In this document: positions 1 to 10,900 of the stretch, piece by piece
Position numbering within the stretch: the first letter of the stretch is position 1
Layout of the letters: every line of letters begins with the position of its first letter
Assembly (NCBI GenBank): GCA_008933995.1
Contig: WARS01000007.1
Span: forward strand, 2,854,230 to 2,918,229
Direction: 5' to 3'
Length of the DNA: 64,000 bases
From: Datnioides undecimradiatus
Lineage: Eukaryota; Chordata; Actinopteri; Lobotiformes; Datnioididae
Translations under genes and position numbers: made by a program
The notes under the pieces: model-generated
What the model was told of the DNA's origin: nothing
The model's input: the letters and a program-made list of their open reading frames with translations, nothing else
Databases searched by the model: none

Positions 1-258
1 ATATACAGTCTATATATAACTTAAGCACACAAATATATGTATAGCTACATAGATTAGGATGTACAACGGTAAAAGATGCAGACAGGTGCTCCTGTGGAGA
101 GCCCGAAAAACAAAATCATGTAGTAATGTGGCAGCGCAGTGTCGTTTACACAAACACACACAGACATGCACAGGGACACACACCTGAGTTACAGAAGGCG
201 ACGCTGCAGGGAGGCAACACTGTGTGCTGCCTGCCACACAGGCATGCACACACTGACT

Positions 259-289
<31 letters not shown>

Positions 290-2120
290 GCTCCACGCGA
301 GAAACAATCCAATCGACCCTGACCTGATTACTAAGAGGCAGAAATCATCATGTGTAAGCTCTTATTGTTCTCATGTTCTGCAGAGACCTTGCTTTAGCTT
401 GAGTGTGCGGTCACTCTGGGTGGATTGCAATAATGCCAAATACACACACACACACACACACATTTATACACTCCTCACACAAAGGGATCGCATTTCAGAT
501 TGAAACGCTTCGCATTTCTGTTTGCACAGAGGAGGGCCCGTGGGGGAAATCTGGGTTGTAAAACATGAAAATAAATTCTGTTTCACATTTTCATGGTTAT
601 TTAAATACACATTTCAGCTGCGCGCATCTGAGCGAATAATAAGGAGAAGATAAGTTGAGCAGCTGAAGTGATATTGCCACCTGGATTGGGTAAATCCACA
701 ATCAAACTCGGAGAGAACAGCGTACACAATGAATAACCGTTTGAGGTGCTTGATTCATCCACACGACGTGCACGACTCATTAGGCACATTTTACATTCAC
801 TCCTGAAGACGGTTCAAGTGTCTGATCCAGGAACAGCTAACTGCACCGAGGTGTGGAAGGAAAAATCAGAAATCCCGCACGGGGGCTTTGGTGTTACGCG
901 AAGAGACCATGACGACTGATGATTGCGGAAAGATTGAGTTCAGATACACAATCTTAGATGAGGCAAACAGAGGACACACACACACACTAAAGCACAAACT
1001 CTGACACAAACAACCGCACAACACTAGATAACCACACAGGAATAAACAGCGAAAGGAAATCATCTCCACTCTGCCAATATGAAGAGAAATGAGACTGGAG
1101 ACCAAAATAAACAGTAAACAGCCTTGTCGCTAAGGCTAGCCTGTCGTTCCTCCTAATATTTTCCTTCAATCTCTCTCCCCCCACTCTCTCTCTCCCCGGC
1201 CCAGTGTTTCTCCTAGTTTCTCTCAGTCACACTCTTTTCCCTCTTGCCCACAGTCCTCTCATCATCCCTCACAATCCCCAACAATCACAAGTTTCAGTAA
1301 GTTGTCCAACTTTTGCTGAACGCGTGCAACAGACAGTCGGGGACGAGAGAAGAGAAGCAGAGCGACGGTGAGGAGCTGTGATGATCTGCCTGCATGCGGT
1401 GCGTTTCCACCTTCCCGCACGTGTGTGTGTGTGTGTGTGTGTGTGCATGCGTGCGTGTGATATGAGGAGAATACAAGAGGCAAACAATCGATCTTATCGT
1501 CTCCGGGTCACAGCGAGATGAAATTATTAAGTTCCCCCTCTCTCCTTCTCCTCTGCCTCTCTTCTCCAATCCTCAGGGGAAGATGGAAGAATATCGCCAT
1601 GGAGGCTCACTCTCCCAGATTAGATTTGAGGCGTGTGAATGTGTATTGTGTGTGTGTGTGTGTGTGTGTGTGTGAAGGGGAGAAGAGGCCAATAAAAGAG
1701 CAGAGGGGTCAAGTGTGCAGTTATTGCTTTTCCTTGTCTCCGTGGAAACCCAGGAGAGGCCTTCCACTGAACTGATGCTCAACAATGAACTTGGTGTGTA
1801 TATGTGTGTGTGTGTGTGTAAATGTATGAAGGGTTGTGGGGCAAATTGAAATGTCAGTGGGGCTCTATTTATGATACGGTTCATGGAATAGGCTGACATC
1901 AGAGGGGGCACGTTGAAAGAGGGGGGAAAATGGACAGACGGCAGCGGAGCGGTGGAGAAAAAGTGGTTTGACAAGGACGAACTAAGACACAGACAGCGTC
2001 ATCTTTATTGGATTCATACATATGAGGGAGACGGAAAGCAGGCGCACACACACACGTACATGCACATTCCAGGCTGGAGTCAAACCCTGCGACGCCACAG
2101 TAAACCTTGAGCGAGCAGCT

Positions 2121-2137
2121 GGGGGGGGGGGGGGGGG
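2121..2137 (+). repeat. G17 homopolymer
   Basis: Seventeen consecutive G, able to form a quadruplex. Similar runs are G12 at 27034-27045 and G14 at 55048-55061. Confidence 0.95.
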
Positions 2138-2280
2138 CTACATGTACAGGAAACATCTACAATCCCACTTATCAATATATAAAATCACAATCATGAGATC
2201 ATGCTGTTCTTTAAGCCCTGCTAAAGGTTGCATCCTCGGTTGCTGCGGCAACATATCACCGCGTTCAATTACCTCCTGCG

Positions 2281-2790
2281 CAAAGACAGCATCTCTACAT
2301 ACTGCGTACTACTAATACTACTACTGCCACTAATACTAATGGTTATTCTGATACTAATAATAATGACTGGTGTTGGTTTATATGACCTCAGCTGCTCCCA
2401 CATATTATTATTTTAATTTGGTCACACTTTCTGCTCCTATTATTAGCATATTAGCATCACACTATCTGCTATGCTACCACTAACTACGCCATATGTAACT
2501 AGAACCTATACGTCTCTTACTGTAACTATCATTTCTGTCACTGTAGCAGCAGTGATACTGTTAATACAAGCAGTGGTGATTATCAGTATTCATACAATTA
2601 CTACTACAAACTATTAGTTTCATGGGTTTTACTGCTATTTAACTGTGTTATCATAAGCTGTAGTAGTAGCATAGAGCATGTCTGCTCATACCATAGCTAG
2701 TATTGCTGCTTTTACTACTTCTGAGATTGCCACTGTAACAGCAGCTAGTGCTTTTAGTGGTGCTACTAGTTTCTATATACATCAGTGAAA
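2281..2790 (+). repeat. Cryptic ACT/TAG trinucleotide tract
   Basis: A degenerate tract of ACTACT, AATACTAAT and TAGTAGTAG units spans about 500 bp with both orientations present. It looks like an old, heavily mutated trinucleotide expansion. The small frames in it are not genes. Confidence 0.7.
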
Positions 2791-2994
2791 AGTAGTGGCC
2801 AACAACTGATGTGATATAACTGATATACTGTAAAGTGATATACAAATACAAATGTAAGCAGGCTGCTTTCCTTTTTCTGTTGTATAGCAGCACACAAGTG
2901 CATGATCATATTTCCTTTGAAGGATACATATATATGGAATGTATAAGCATGACAGAGGATTCATCAACACAACAGGCACACGGAGCAGCAAAGA

Positions 2995-3190
2995 CTGAAA
3001 CACAGATTTACGATCCCGGAGGCAGGCAGACAGGAGAGGCAGGTAGCAGAGGCAGACAGGGGCATACAGACACAAACACTACCAGCAGACATAAAGACAA
3101 GGCATCAGACATTCAGGGAGGCACGGAGGGAGGCAGACAGACAGCAGCCACTCATTACTGCAGACAGAGAGGCAGACGCGCAGGAAGACA
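2995..3190 (+). repeat. Cryptic GGCAGACA tract
   Basis: Repeated GGCAGACAG, AGGCAG and CAGACAGACAG units with interruptions. The plus-strand frame 2835-3203 reads through it and has no other support. Confidence 0.7.
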
Positions 3191-3282
3191 GGTAGCCCAT
3201 TAGCAGATGAGAGAGTTTAGGCAATTTAGCAGCTGATGCAGGACTTTGCTTCGCCGAGGGGGGAGTGAAGAGAGGAAAGTGA

Positions 3283-3284
<2 letters not shown>

Positions 3285-3332
<48 letters not shown>
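3285..3332 (+). repeat. (TG)24 microsatellite
   Basis: A 48-bp pure run followed by CGCGC. Further GT runs follow at 3388-3401. Confidence 0.97.
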
Positions 3333-3340
<8 letters not shown>

Positions 3341-3824
3341 TAGGACATGAGTGGGCGTGCATTCATCCATGTAAGTGTGTATGCGTATGTGTGTGTGTGT
3401 GTTCTACATGGGTGGCACCATTAATGGACACCAGGTTACCAAAGATAAGAGCAGTGTTGATGCAAAGGCAGGCTGGGATGTGTTCGTTGTCATGGGGATC
3501 AGGTGTGGTTGAACGGATGGCGGTGAGTCTGGGAATAAGCTATAGGGGTTATGGGGTTGCGTGCGCATGTGTGAATATGAGTTATAGATAACAACGCAGT
3601 GTGATCCATCACCTAATTTACGCCAACATGCACTTGAGCCTCTTTTCCTCACAGCGGGCCAATTAGACGTTTCCATCTGATGACATCACCACACCCTCCC
3701 TGAGTGAAAAGTGACACCGCTATCACTCAGGATCAGCGGGGGGGGGACCATACAGACCACCTTAAAGGAAAATAAATGAAAGGGATGATAATGGGGAGAA
3801 AGTCTAAATGTATGCACATATTAC

Positions 3825-3831
<7 letters not shown>

Positions 3832-3867
<36 letters not shown>
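3832..3867 (+). repeat. (AC)18 microsatellite
   Basis: A 36-bp pure run, followed 13 bp later by GTGTGT (3880-3897). Confidence 0.97.
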
Positions 3868-3870
<3 letters not shown>

Positions 3871-4568
3871 AGTTTAGCGTGTGTGTCTGTGTGTGTGCTG
3901 CGATCTGTAGCTAAATAGTTACACTCTTTCTTTTCTGTGTAGCCTGTTCATTTCCAGTTCTACAGTGCAGTTAATTAGCATTTTTTTAATACAGCAAGAT
4001 TCACCTGCAACTAACGAAACCGCTCATCGCCGCGTGTGAAAGCGCAGGTTGGGATGAATTACAGAGCCACAGGTATTTACAATGCACGGCGCAGTGGGGA
4101 AGAGTGTTAACTCTGGCACAAATCAGCTTGTTGTTGTTTGTGGTTGAGCTAGTTTGCTTGCTAATTCTTGCGGATGGCGCCCCAATGCCAAGTACCTTGG
4201 GCAATTTAAAGGGATGCAACCGAAAACAAACAACTCGGAGAGCGGAGGCATGAATGAGAAATGAAATGGAAGATAATTGCTGACAAGTATAAAAAGCTGC
4301 AGGGAGGAGAATTAAGTCTGGGGTATTCCAGCGTGGATGCAAAACACATTCCGACAAAAAAAAAAAAAGAAGAAGAAAAAAGGCAGCAACAAAAGAGAGG
4401 AATGCATTCTAAACAGGCTGCAGCACTTAGATCTAAGCTCACGTCAGAATGCATCTTCTTCCTTTTTCAGCTCGTGGGCTAGCCTCTAACCCCGTCGTCA
4501 TGGTAACGCCCTGAGTGGTGGTGGCAGCCGGGGGAGGACCGGGACTGGGTTTGAGGGGTGGGTGGTTA

Positions 4569-4599
4569 TGTGTGTGTGTGTGTGTGGAGGGGGGACTCG

Positions 4600-4642
<43 letters not shown>
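4569..4642 (+). repeat. (TG)9 ... (CA)20 inverted microsatellite pair
   Basis: (TG)n at 4569-4586 and (CA)n at 4603-4642 are separated by 16 bases and could fold into a hairpin. Confidence 0.95.
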
Positions 4643-4643
<1 letters not shown>

Positions 4644-6830
4644 CAAGGTCAGGGGTCCAGCTCTTTAAGACCCTTTCTATCCCTTGATCTGCTTTCTCTT
4701 TCTCCCCCTCTCTCTGCCCCCCCTTCAACTCTACGTCTCCTCTCTTTTGGGGAGATACAGACCAGGATTACTGCATAAAGACCCTTGTATCCTCCTATCT
4801 CCTATTACTCACCCACACCCATACACACAAACACACACACACAGACAGGCACATTATATGGGTTTATTGTGGACATACGTGGCCAATATCACCCCTCTCC
4901 AGACTGCTATAATCCCTCTGTGCCCTGCAGCCTGATTTCCACTGTTACATTCACACGGGTATAATAGTCTTTAACACACATGTAAAATGATACGAGCATT
5001 AGAGGGAGCGCTGGTAACAGTGCACTCTTTACATTTACCCTTTATGTTTTCTTAGCAATGTCAGAATACCATCGAATCAAAGCTAATGAAACTGCCTTTG
5101 CAATGATGCAGTAAAGGAAATTCAATAACGGGCTGTGTACCATATAACAATGCACGTTTCACATGCTGCAGGACAGACCACGTTCCTGTAGCTGCACAAT
5201 GTGAGTTGGACAGGTCATTTCCTGCTTTCTGTATGGCGGTGCTGTCAGTTTGATATATCAAACTGAAGTCTACACATACTAAGGAAATAAGGAACTGGTG
5301 TAAAGAGAAGTCAAAGTGGGGAATATGTCCTGTAAAATTCTGCTTGAGTTAGAAAAAAAAAATCACACCCAACCTTTTTTGAACTTGCTCAGGTTCATTC
5401 TGAACTCAACTAGAGCCGCAGCCACTGAAGTTTAACAAGCCCGAACCCTATTAAATATTTCTGGCAGCGCTCCTGATTTAATACCCGCGGCTTTTTCGCT
5501 GGATTAACAGCCATTCTTATGGCAAACACTCTGCACTTTTCTACCTTAGCAGACAAAGAGTTTACAACTCACCTCTCATTCACACACACACACACGGATG
5601 ACTCCTTAATAACTAACTAAAGTAAATATCCAATCACTTAAGAGAACTGTCCTTTACAAGGGGAGCGTCACATGACCAACAAGACCATCAAGGCTGCATC
5701 CTGAGCTCATCTATCTATACTGTGCACAGTCAAGAGTAATATAACACACCTGCACATGAAAACATGTGTCATCTGCACAACATATGCTGCAAAGCTCAGT
5801 CAAACTGCTGCACCACGAAGACCACATGTTATAGTGCTCAATCACAAATCTCTCTCCTATCAGCCTAACTGGTGGAAACCAGTGATCGGCTGACACATGT
5901 TTTCATTGGACGTTGTTTCCTATACACCTGTACGTGCCCTCACAAGGTGATAAACGCAGTTAGTGGCCAGGCATCTCTCACCAGTCATGGCTTCGTATCG
6001 CAACACATTGTGTCACATGCAGAACAAATGATGAAATGAAACCTAATACAAGGTAATGGAAAGATGTTCAGCCCAGTTTGAGATGAGAATCAAAGCTTTG
6101 ACTGCAGGACAGCGGTGTAACCACAGACTCAGACATAATTAATTACAGTCTGCTCGTCACAAATGGGATACATATGCACAGAAACGCACGGAGGGATATA
6201 AATAACAGTGCTGGTATCTCATAACATCAGACAGTATCAGAGAACCAGCGCCTCAGACAAGCACAGAGTGATGACTGGTGGAGAGAATATGAGACTGATA
6301 ACAGTGACCTTCTACTGCCATTAGGAATGAGTGTCTCCGACAAACACACACACGCGCACACACACACACTCCAACACACACACGGGGCATTCACCCCTTT
6401 AGGCCGATATACATCCCTCTACAGGAATATACACCCGTGCACGGAGCACCAGTGTGAGCTGTCAGTCAGTGCGGTGTCAGAGAAGAGACCCCCTGGATTG
6501 AGTGACAGCTGGTGGACAGGATATGACATACAGCTACACTCCCACAGAGACTGCAGGAAGCACAGTGCCGCTCTGCGCTGCACGGCTCCTCTTTCCTCTC
6601 AGAACGACGCTCTCCTTCTGCTGTACATTTCGCCTCCTCCATCAGCTCCGTCTTTCTCACTTTTACAAGTTTCCATTCCCAGAAACAGACATACGTACAA
6701 CTGCTGTTTGCTCCGCTTTGCTGCTACGTTTTTGTTGATCTAGATGCTGTCCTTTGCTGCCCGATTAGTGATTTATGTTCAAATAAATATAAAAACAGAG
6801 ATTGGGGTTTTTGGTTTGGTCCGGTCCTGG

Positions 6831-6869
6831 GTTGTACCTGTAGCCCTCCTCTGGGGGTACAGGTTCAAC
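6831..6869. other. Potential stem-loop
   Basis: The left arm GTTGTACCTGTAGCCC (6831-6846) pairs with GGGGGTACAGGTTCAAC (6853-6869) with about two mismatches and a six-base loop. It lies 170 bp before the CpG-rich patch. No known RNA family is recognised. Confidence 0.35.
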
Positions 6870-7039
6870 TTCCACCAAGAACAAACAGCCTCTATATGTG
6901 CCGTGAGAGACACAAACGCAATTCACTTTCTTCTCCTCATAAAGCTTAAATGCCGTGACAACCAAAACCGACCTTGCTGAGCATATCAACACTGTTTTTC
7001 CGACTCCTTTCCCCTGAGTTAAGGTGGCAGGAGCGCAAA

Positions 7040-7200
7040 CATGGACTCTGAAATACGAGGGGGGCGCACACGCCTCCCCGTCCCCGGCGGAAACAACGCC
7101 CTTGCGTGAAAGTAAGAAAAACAAACGCCAATGCACCCGAAACGTCCGTTAGAATCATCCTTTGCGCCGCGGCGCCGTGCGAGCCGCAGCCTGTGGTGCA
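7040..7200. promoter_or_regulatory. CpG-rich patch in the large intron
   Basis: About 19 CpG dinucleotides fall in roughly 150 bp, ending in a run near 7162-7192 (gcgccgcggcgccgtgcgag). The rest of the intron is CpG-poor. Both strands have overlapping open frames here (minus 6765-7209, plus 7106-7351), which are probably a by-product of GC content. A donor-like GAAA|GTAAGA occurs on the plus strand at about 7108. An unannotated promoter or non-coding RNA start is possible; no exon is proven. Confidence 0.35.
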
Positions 7201-8094
7201 TCTCAGCACATTAGGTCAAATCAGGTTGAACAAAGCAGGAGCTCTGCGGATTTGGCTTGGGGAAACTTTTAAAGACCCAGCCTTTTCTGACAGTAATAGA
7301 GCTGAGCCGTGGATCCAAATGAACCACCTTTTGTGTTGTTTTATCTATTGAACACTATTGTAGTGACGTGACCTCCCAATGTGTCCCTAGATATCATCAA
7401 TGATGTTCAATAACTCATTTCCCTTTAATATATTAATGCACGTCTCTGCCTTCGTCTTTATGAACTCAACTCGTCTGTGTGTGTGTGTGTGTGTGGGTGT
7501 GTGTGCGTCCCTGTCTGACTCGGCCATTCATATTTTAATGCATCCTCCTCTGTGAAGCACTTCTTTTTCATGCTTTTTGTTTCTGGCTCAAAGACCCACT
7601 ACAGTACTTCCTCTCTCTATTCCTCCCCGTCTCTCTCTCTAATCAACCTGAGCAGCATCTATCTGCTCTTTGATGAGAAGACCATTACCGAGAGCGAAAC
7701 ACCAGAGTGTGTGTGTCTGTGTGTGTGCGTGTGTGTGTATCATCATGCCAGCAGATATATGCCGACAACCTCGGGGTTGAACGTCCTCTCTGGATGTGTC
7801 TGCACGGCATGCAAGAGTGTGTGTTTGTGCATTATTGTTATTATTATTATGAATATCCGCACAGGGCCGTCGCTCCTGTGAATTGAACTGTGTCTTTTCA
7901 GGCTCATTTGTCTCTGTCTTTTAGAAAAAACCCTGTTACATGCAGCGTTTGCACATGACAGCGCTGTGGGCGACGAGGAGGAGGAAAACAGAAAGCGTTA
8001 CCTTGACATCACAGGAGATGTGACAGAAAAACAATTTCTATCCCCGCAAACAGACGAAGACACATCAACACATGTGCACACATATAAATACACA

Positions 8095-8098
<4 letters not shown>

Positions 8099-8131
<33 letters not shown>
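8099..8131 (+). repeat. (CA)n microsatellite
   Basis: A 33-bp pure run preceded by ACACGCGCA. Confidence 0.96.
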
Positions 8132-8133
<2 letters not shown>

Positions 8134-8264
8134 CGACACAGGCAGGGGAGCAAAGAAGATTTAAATGATGTTTGACTGTTAAGTACGACTCCTGACTGCA
8201 CGCCTCTCCCTCAGCTCCTGACCCGTGGTTTCTCTGCTAAACAGGCCTATAGGCTACACACCAC

Positions 8265-8265
8265 C

Positions 8266-8311
<46 letters not shown>

Positions 8312-8312
8312 A
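8265..8312 (+). repeat. (CT)n(CA)n compound microsatellite
   Basis: (CT) at 8265-8287 passes directly into (CA) ending at 8312. Confidence 0.96.
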
Positions 8313-8567
8313 GAAGCGTGAGGAGTAGAAATCCATTTCCCCAAAGCATCAGCACAGATACAAACCTCCTCCATCTTCCCCCCCACAAATAAACACACGC
8401 AACAGACAGAGACACAAAAATAGCATGCGTACAAACACTGCACAGAAATACACACGGACACACACACGTTTGCGCACGCACACTGCGACAGACGCAAGTG
8501 CGCACACAGGTAAAAACTGAGATGACAGAGCTCCGTCTTGCTTAAGGATGGAAGACATGATAAAGTA

Positions 8568-8728
8568 TTCGGTAATTACAGAAACAGAGCGGAGTGTTGA
8601 TGTCACCCGGAGTGCCACGCAGATACTGATTAGAGATTACACAGATTCAATTAGGCGTTTCTCTGGATGAAATGAGATATCTTGCATGAACCTAATTCAA
8701 TTTAAATTAGTTGAATACTTCTGCTAAT
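8568..8728 (+). other. AT-rich element, copy 1 of an inverted homologous pair
   Basis: Seen: 8620-8639 (CAGATACTGATTAGAGATTA) is an exact 20-nt reverse complement of 16376-16395. Flanking blocks follow in the same order: 8693-8710 (TAATTCAATTTAAATTAG, 17/18) and 8717-8728 (ACTTCTGCTAAT, 12/12). A weaker block lies at about 8588-8608. It is rich in TAAT homeodomain cores and has no coding frame. It could be an old conserved repeat family or a duplicated enhancer. Confidence 0.6.
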
Positions 8729-8974
8729 GACACAGCAATGTGGCCGCACACAGTGTGCTGCTGTTACTGGATACACACGTAAACTCAATACCAGTGACTC
8801 ATCCAGAGATGAGAGAGCAGACTGGAGAAGACTGAGGGGCTGTGTCTCATCTGAGCTCCTCAGTTTACAGACCTTGAAAACATGTTTTCTCAGGCGGCGG
8901 ATGACTAGGACTGACGAAGTTCAAGTTTTTTGATTTGGATGGTTATATGATTTATGATTTCAATTGCAAAAAGG

Positions 8975-9004
8975 TGACGTCACGTGCTTCTCCGAACCAA
9001 TCAG
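8975..9004. promoter_or_regulatory. CRE / E-box / CCAAT cluster
   Basis: A perfect CRE palindrome TGACGTCA (8975-8982) overlaps by two bases a CACGTG E-box (8981-8986). A CCAAT box follows about ten bases later (8997-9001, in gaaccaatcagg). Such a set is typical of CREB/ATF, USF/MYC and NF-Y bound elements. No transcript start is visible beside it. Confidence 0.4.
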
Positions 9005-10689
9005 GAGTCACCAACAGTTTATTGGACTCTGGTGCCAGCTGGTGAGAGCTAAAGCCCTGATAAACAGGCCCTAAAGATGTTTCTAGCATTATGTTGCTTA
9101 TTTGGTCATAAATGTACAATGAAGCAATTTGTTCCAACTGTAAAAAAAAACCAAAAAAACAACCCCATAATATTTAAAAAATCCACAGACTGCATTTTGC
9201 TTGACTGATGTTTAAATAATTGATGCTCCAAAGAAAAACAACAGTTAATGCTTATGAAAAGTGAAAAAAATAGGAATTTATTTTCAAATGAACCAAACCA
9301 TGAAGCAGCACTCATTCAGTTTGTGTCAAACTTTGAAAACTACCATGTGGACATGCACAGTTTGTGTTAAACGTGGAATCACATGCACATTAGGAAGCAT
9401 CAAAGCAATGCACCGATACAGAAGTGCTTTGTACCCTCTTTTGTATATGTCAGTAATGAATATTTTCATACTGCGCCAACAGCTTTTGGAAACACCAGGA
9501 AAGTGTAGAAACAAAACAAACTGTGTCTTTTTTAGTTGCCTACCATCTGCACAGCTACTGCACAGAAATGTGACAGACAGGGGGAAAGTATGCCGGCACA
9601 GTGCCTAACTGCTCAACTGTCTGTTTCTGACGCGGAGAGAGAGAGAGAGAGAGCGTGCCGCGGTAACGAGCGGTGGACAGACGGCCACCGAGCGAAGCCA
9701 TTACCCACAACAAACACGCAACACAACAACACACAGGCGCACACCTTAACGCCCCGCCGCCTTACTGCCGACTCAGCAATGCCACACCTATGGATGCTGT
9801 TGCCATGGCAACTCCATACTCTGCATGCCCCAGCTGGCGTTCCCTTGAGGAAAGCATGTATGGGTGTGTGTGAGTGTGTGCGCGTGTGTGTGAGAGAGAG
9901 AGAGGTTAATGTGCCCCATGTGTGCTTTGCTCTGTCATGTGCAGTGGGGTGTACTGAAGAGGAAAACATGGCTGGTTGGGAGCAGTTATCATGGTATCCC
10001 ATTGTGTGTGTGTGTGTGTGTGTGTCTGTGTGTGTGTGTGCGTGTGTGCATGTGGGATCTCTTCCTATGGTTCTGTTCCATATTGCAGTCACCGGTTTTG
10101 GTTGAGGAGTTCGACCGAAGCCCGTGACACCCAGCGAATCAGGATTCAGCTGTCATTTCCAGACAAGACAGACAAATCAGCGAATGAAGATAAAACGCCA
10201 CCAACTTTGGCGCCGAAGAACGCGCCGCCAAGATCTGAACTCAGTCCAAGTTCATTCAAATCTGGTAGTATGACCACAAAACACAGTCGTGGAGTCAACA
10301 GATCCCACGGCAGCCCACTCAATCACTCGGCCTTCCTGCTGTTTTCCTACAATGACTCGCGCTTTCATTGTACACACATTACAGCGTGTGGTGACCTGGG
10401 CTCCTGCCAACGTGGCTCAGAGGATTTGAGACGAGCACAACACTCGGTAGTCGTGTTTCCAGCTCTCGGCTTGGTTCGGTGCAGCGTCACTCATCGCGGG
10501 AACGCGCACAGAGAACAACAAAGGGTCTGGATGTGTAACGTGTGTAACTAAATAATAATCAAACGTCAATCACATACAGGCAGAAACTTACACAATCACC
10601 CAGCTCTAAGATGTAAAGCCTGACTGAACCCTGCTGCAGTGATGTAAAGGTGTACTCCGGGGTGTGTCAGCACGCTGTGACATCACCGC

Positions 10690-10900
10690 TGGATGTCTAT
10701 ATTATATTATATTCATATTATACGAGACTAGATACCATCTTAGATTTCAGATATCATAATAAGGCGGTATGACGCATTGTTGTCTTTGCCTGGTTTTAAA
10801 GGCTGCATTACTGTAAAATGATGTGATTCTCTGAACTGTTCTAGCTGTTTTTTATCATTTATAATATTTATATTGTGTTTTTTATTATTGATATCAGGGT
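10690..10900. mobile_element. hAT-like non-autonomous element remnant, copy in large intron
   Basis: It carries GATACCATCTTAGATTTCAG and, at 10778-10817, TGTTGTCTTTGCCTGG followed by TTTTAAAGGCTGCATTACTG. The second block recurs at 19526-19560 with few changes. These are inner or right-end segments, as I recall, of the same teleost family as 32897-33090. No target-site duplication could be defined. Confidence 0.6.

Larger units (their letters stand above)
1..6830. other. Intron sequence, microsatellite-rich
   Basis: No exon was recognised on either strand. It holds (CA)n or (GT)n at 259-289, 442-462, 1421-1445, 1647-1674 and others listed, the cryptic tracts at 2281-3190, a G17 run, and unremarkable AT/GC-balanced sequence from 4900 to 6300. 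A CA-rich patch lies at 6340-6384. Confidence 0.6.

Noticed and set aside
6765-7209. Open minus-strand frames over the CpG-rich patch
   Set aside because: High GC lowers stop frequency; no domain recognised and no acceptor or donor pair.
9536-10551. Overlapping 159-191-codon frames on both strands
   Set aside because: They run through GT/CA repeats (CVCV and THTH stretches); no family match.
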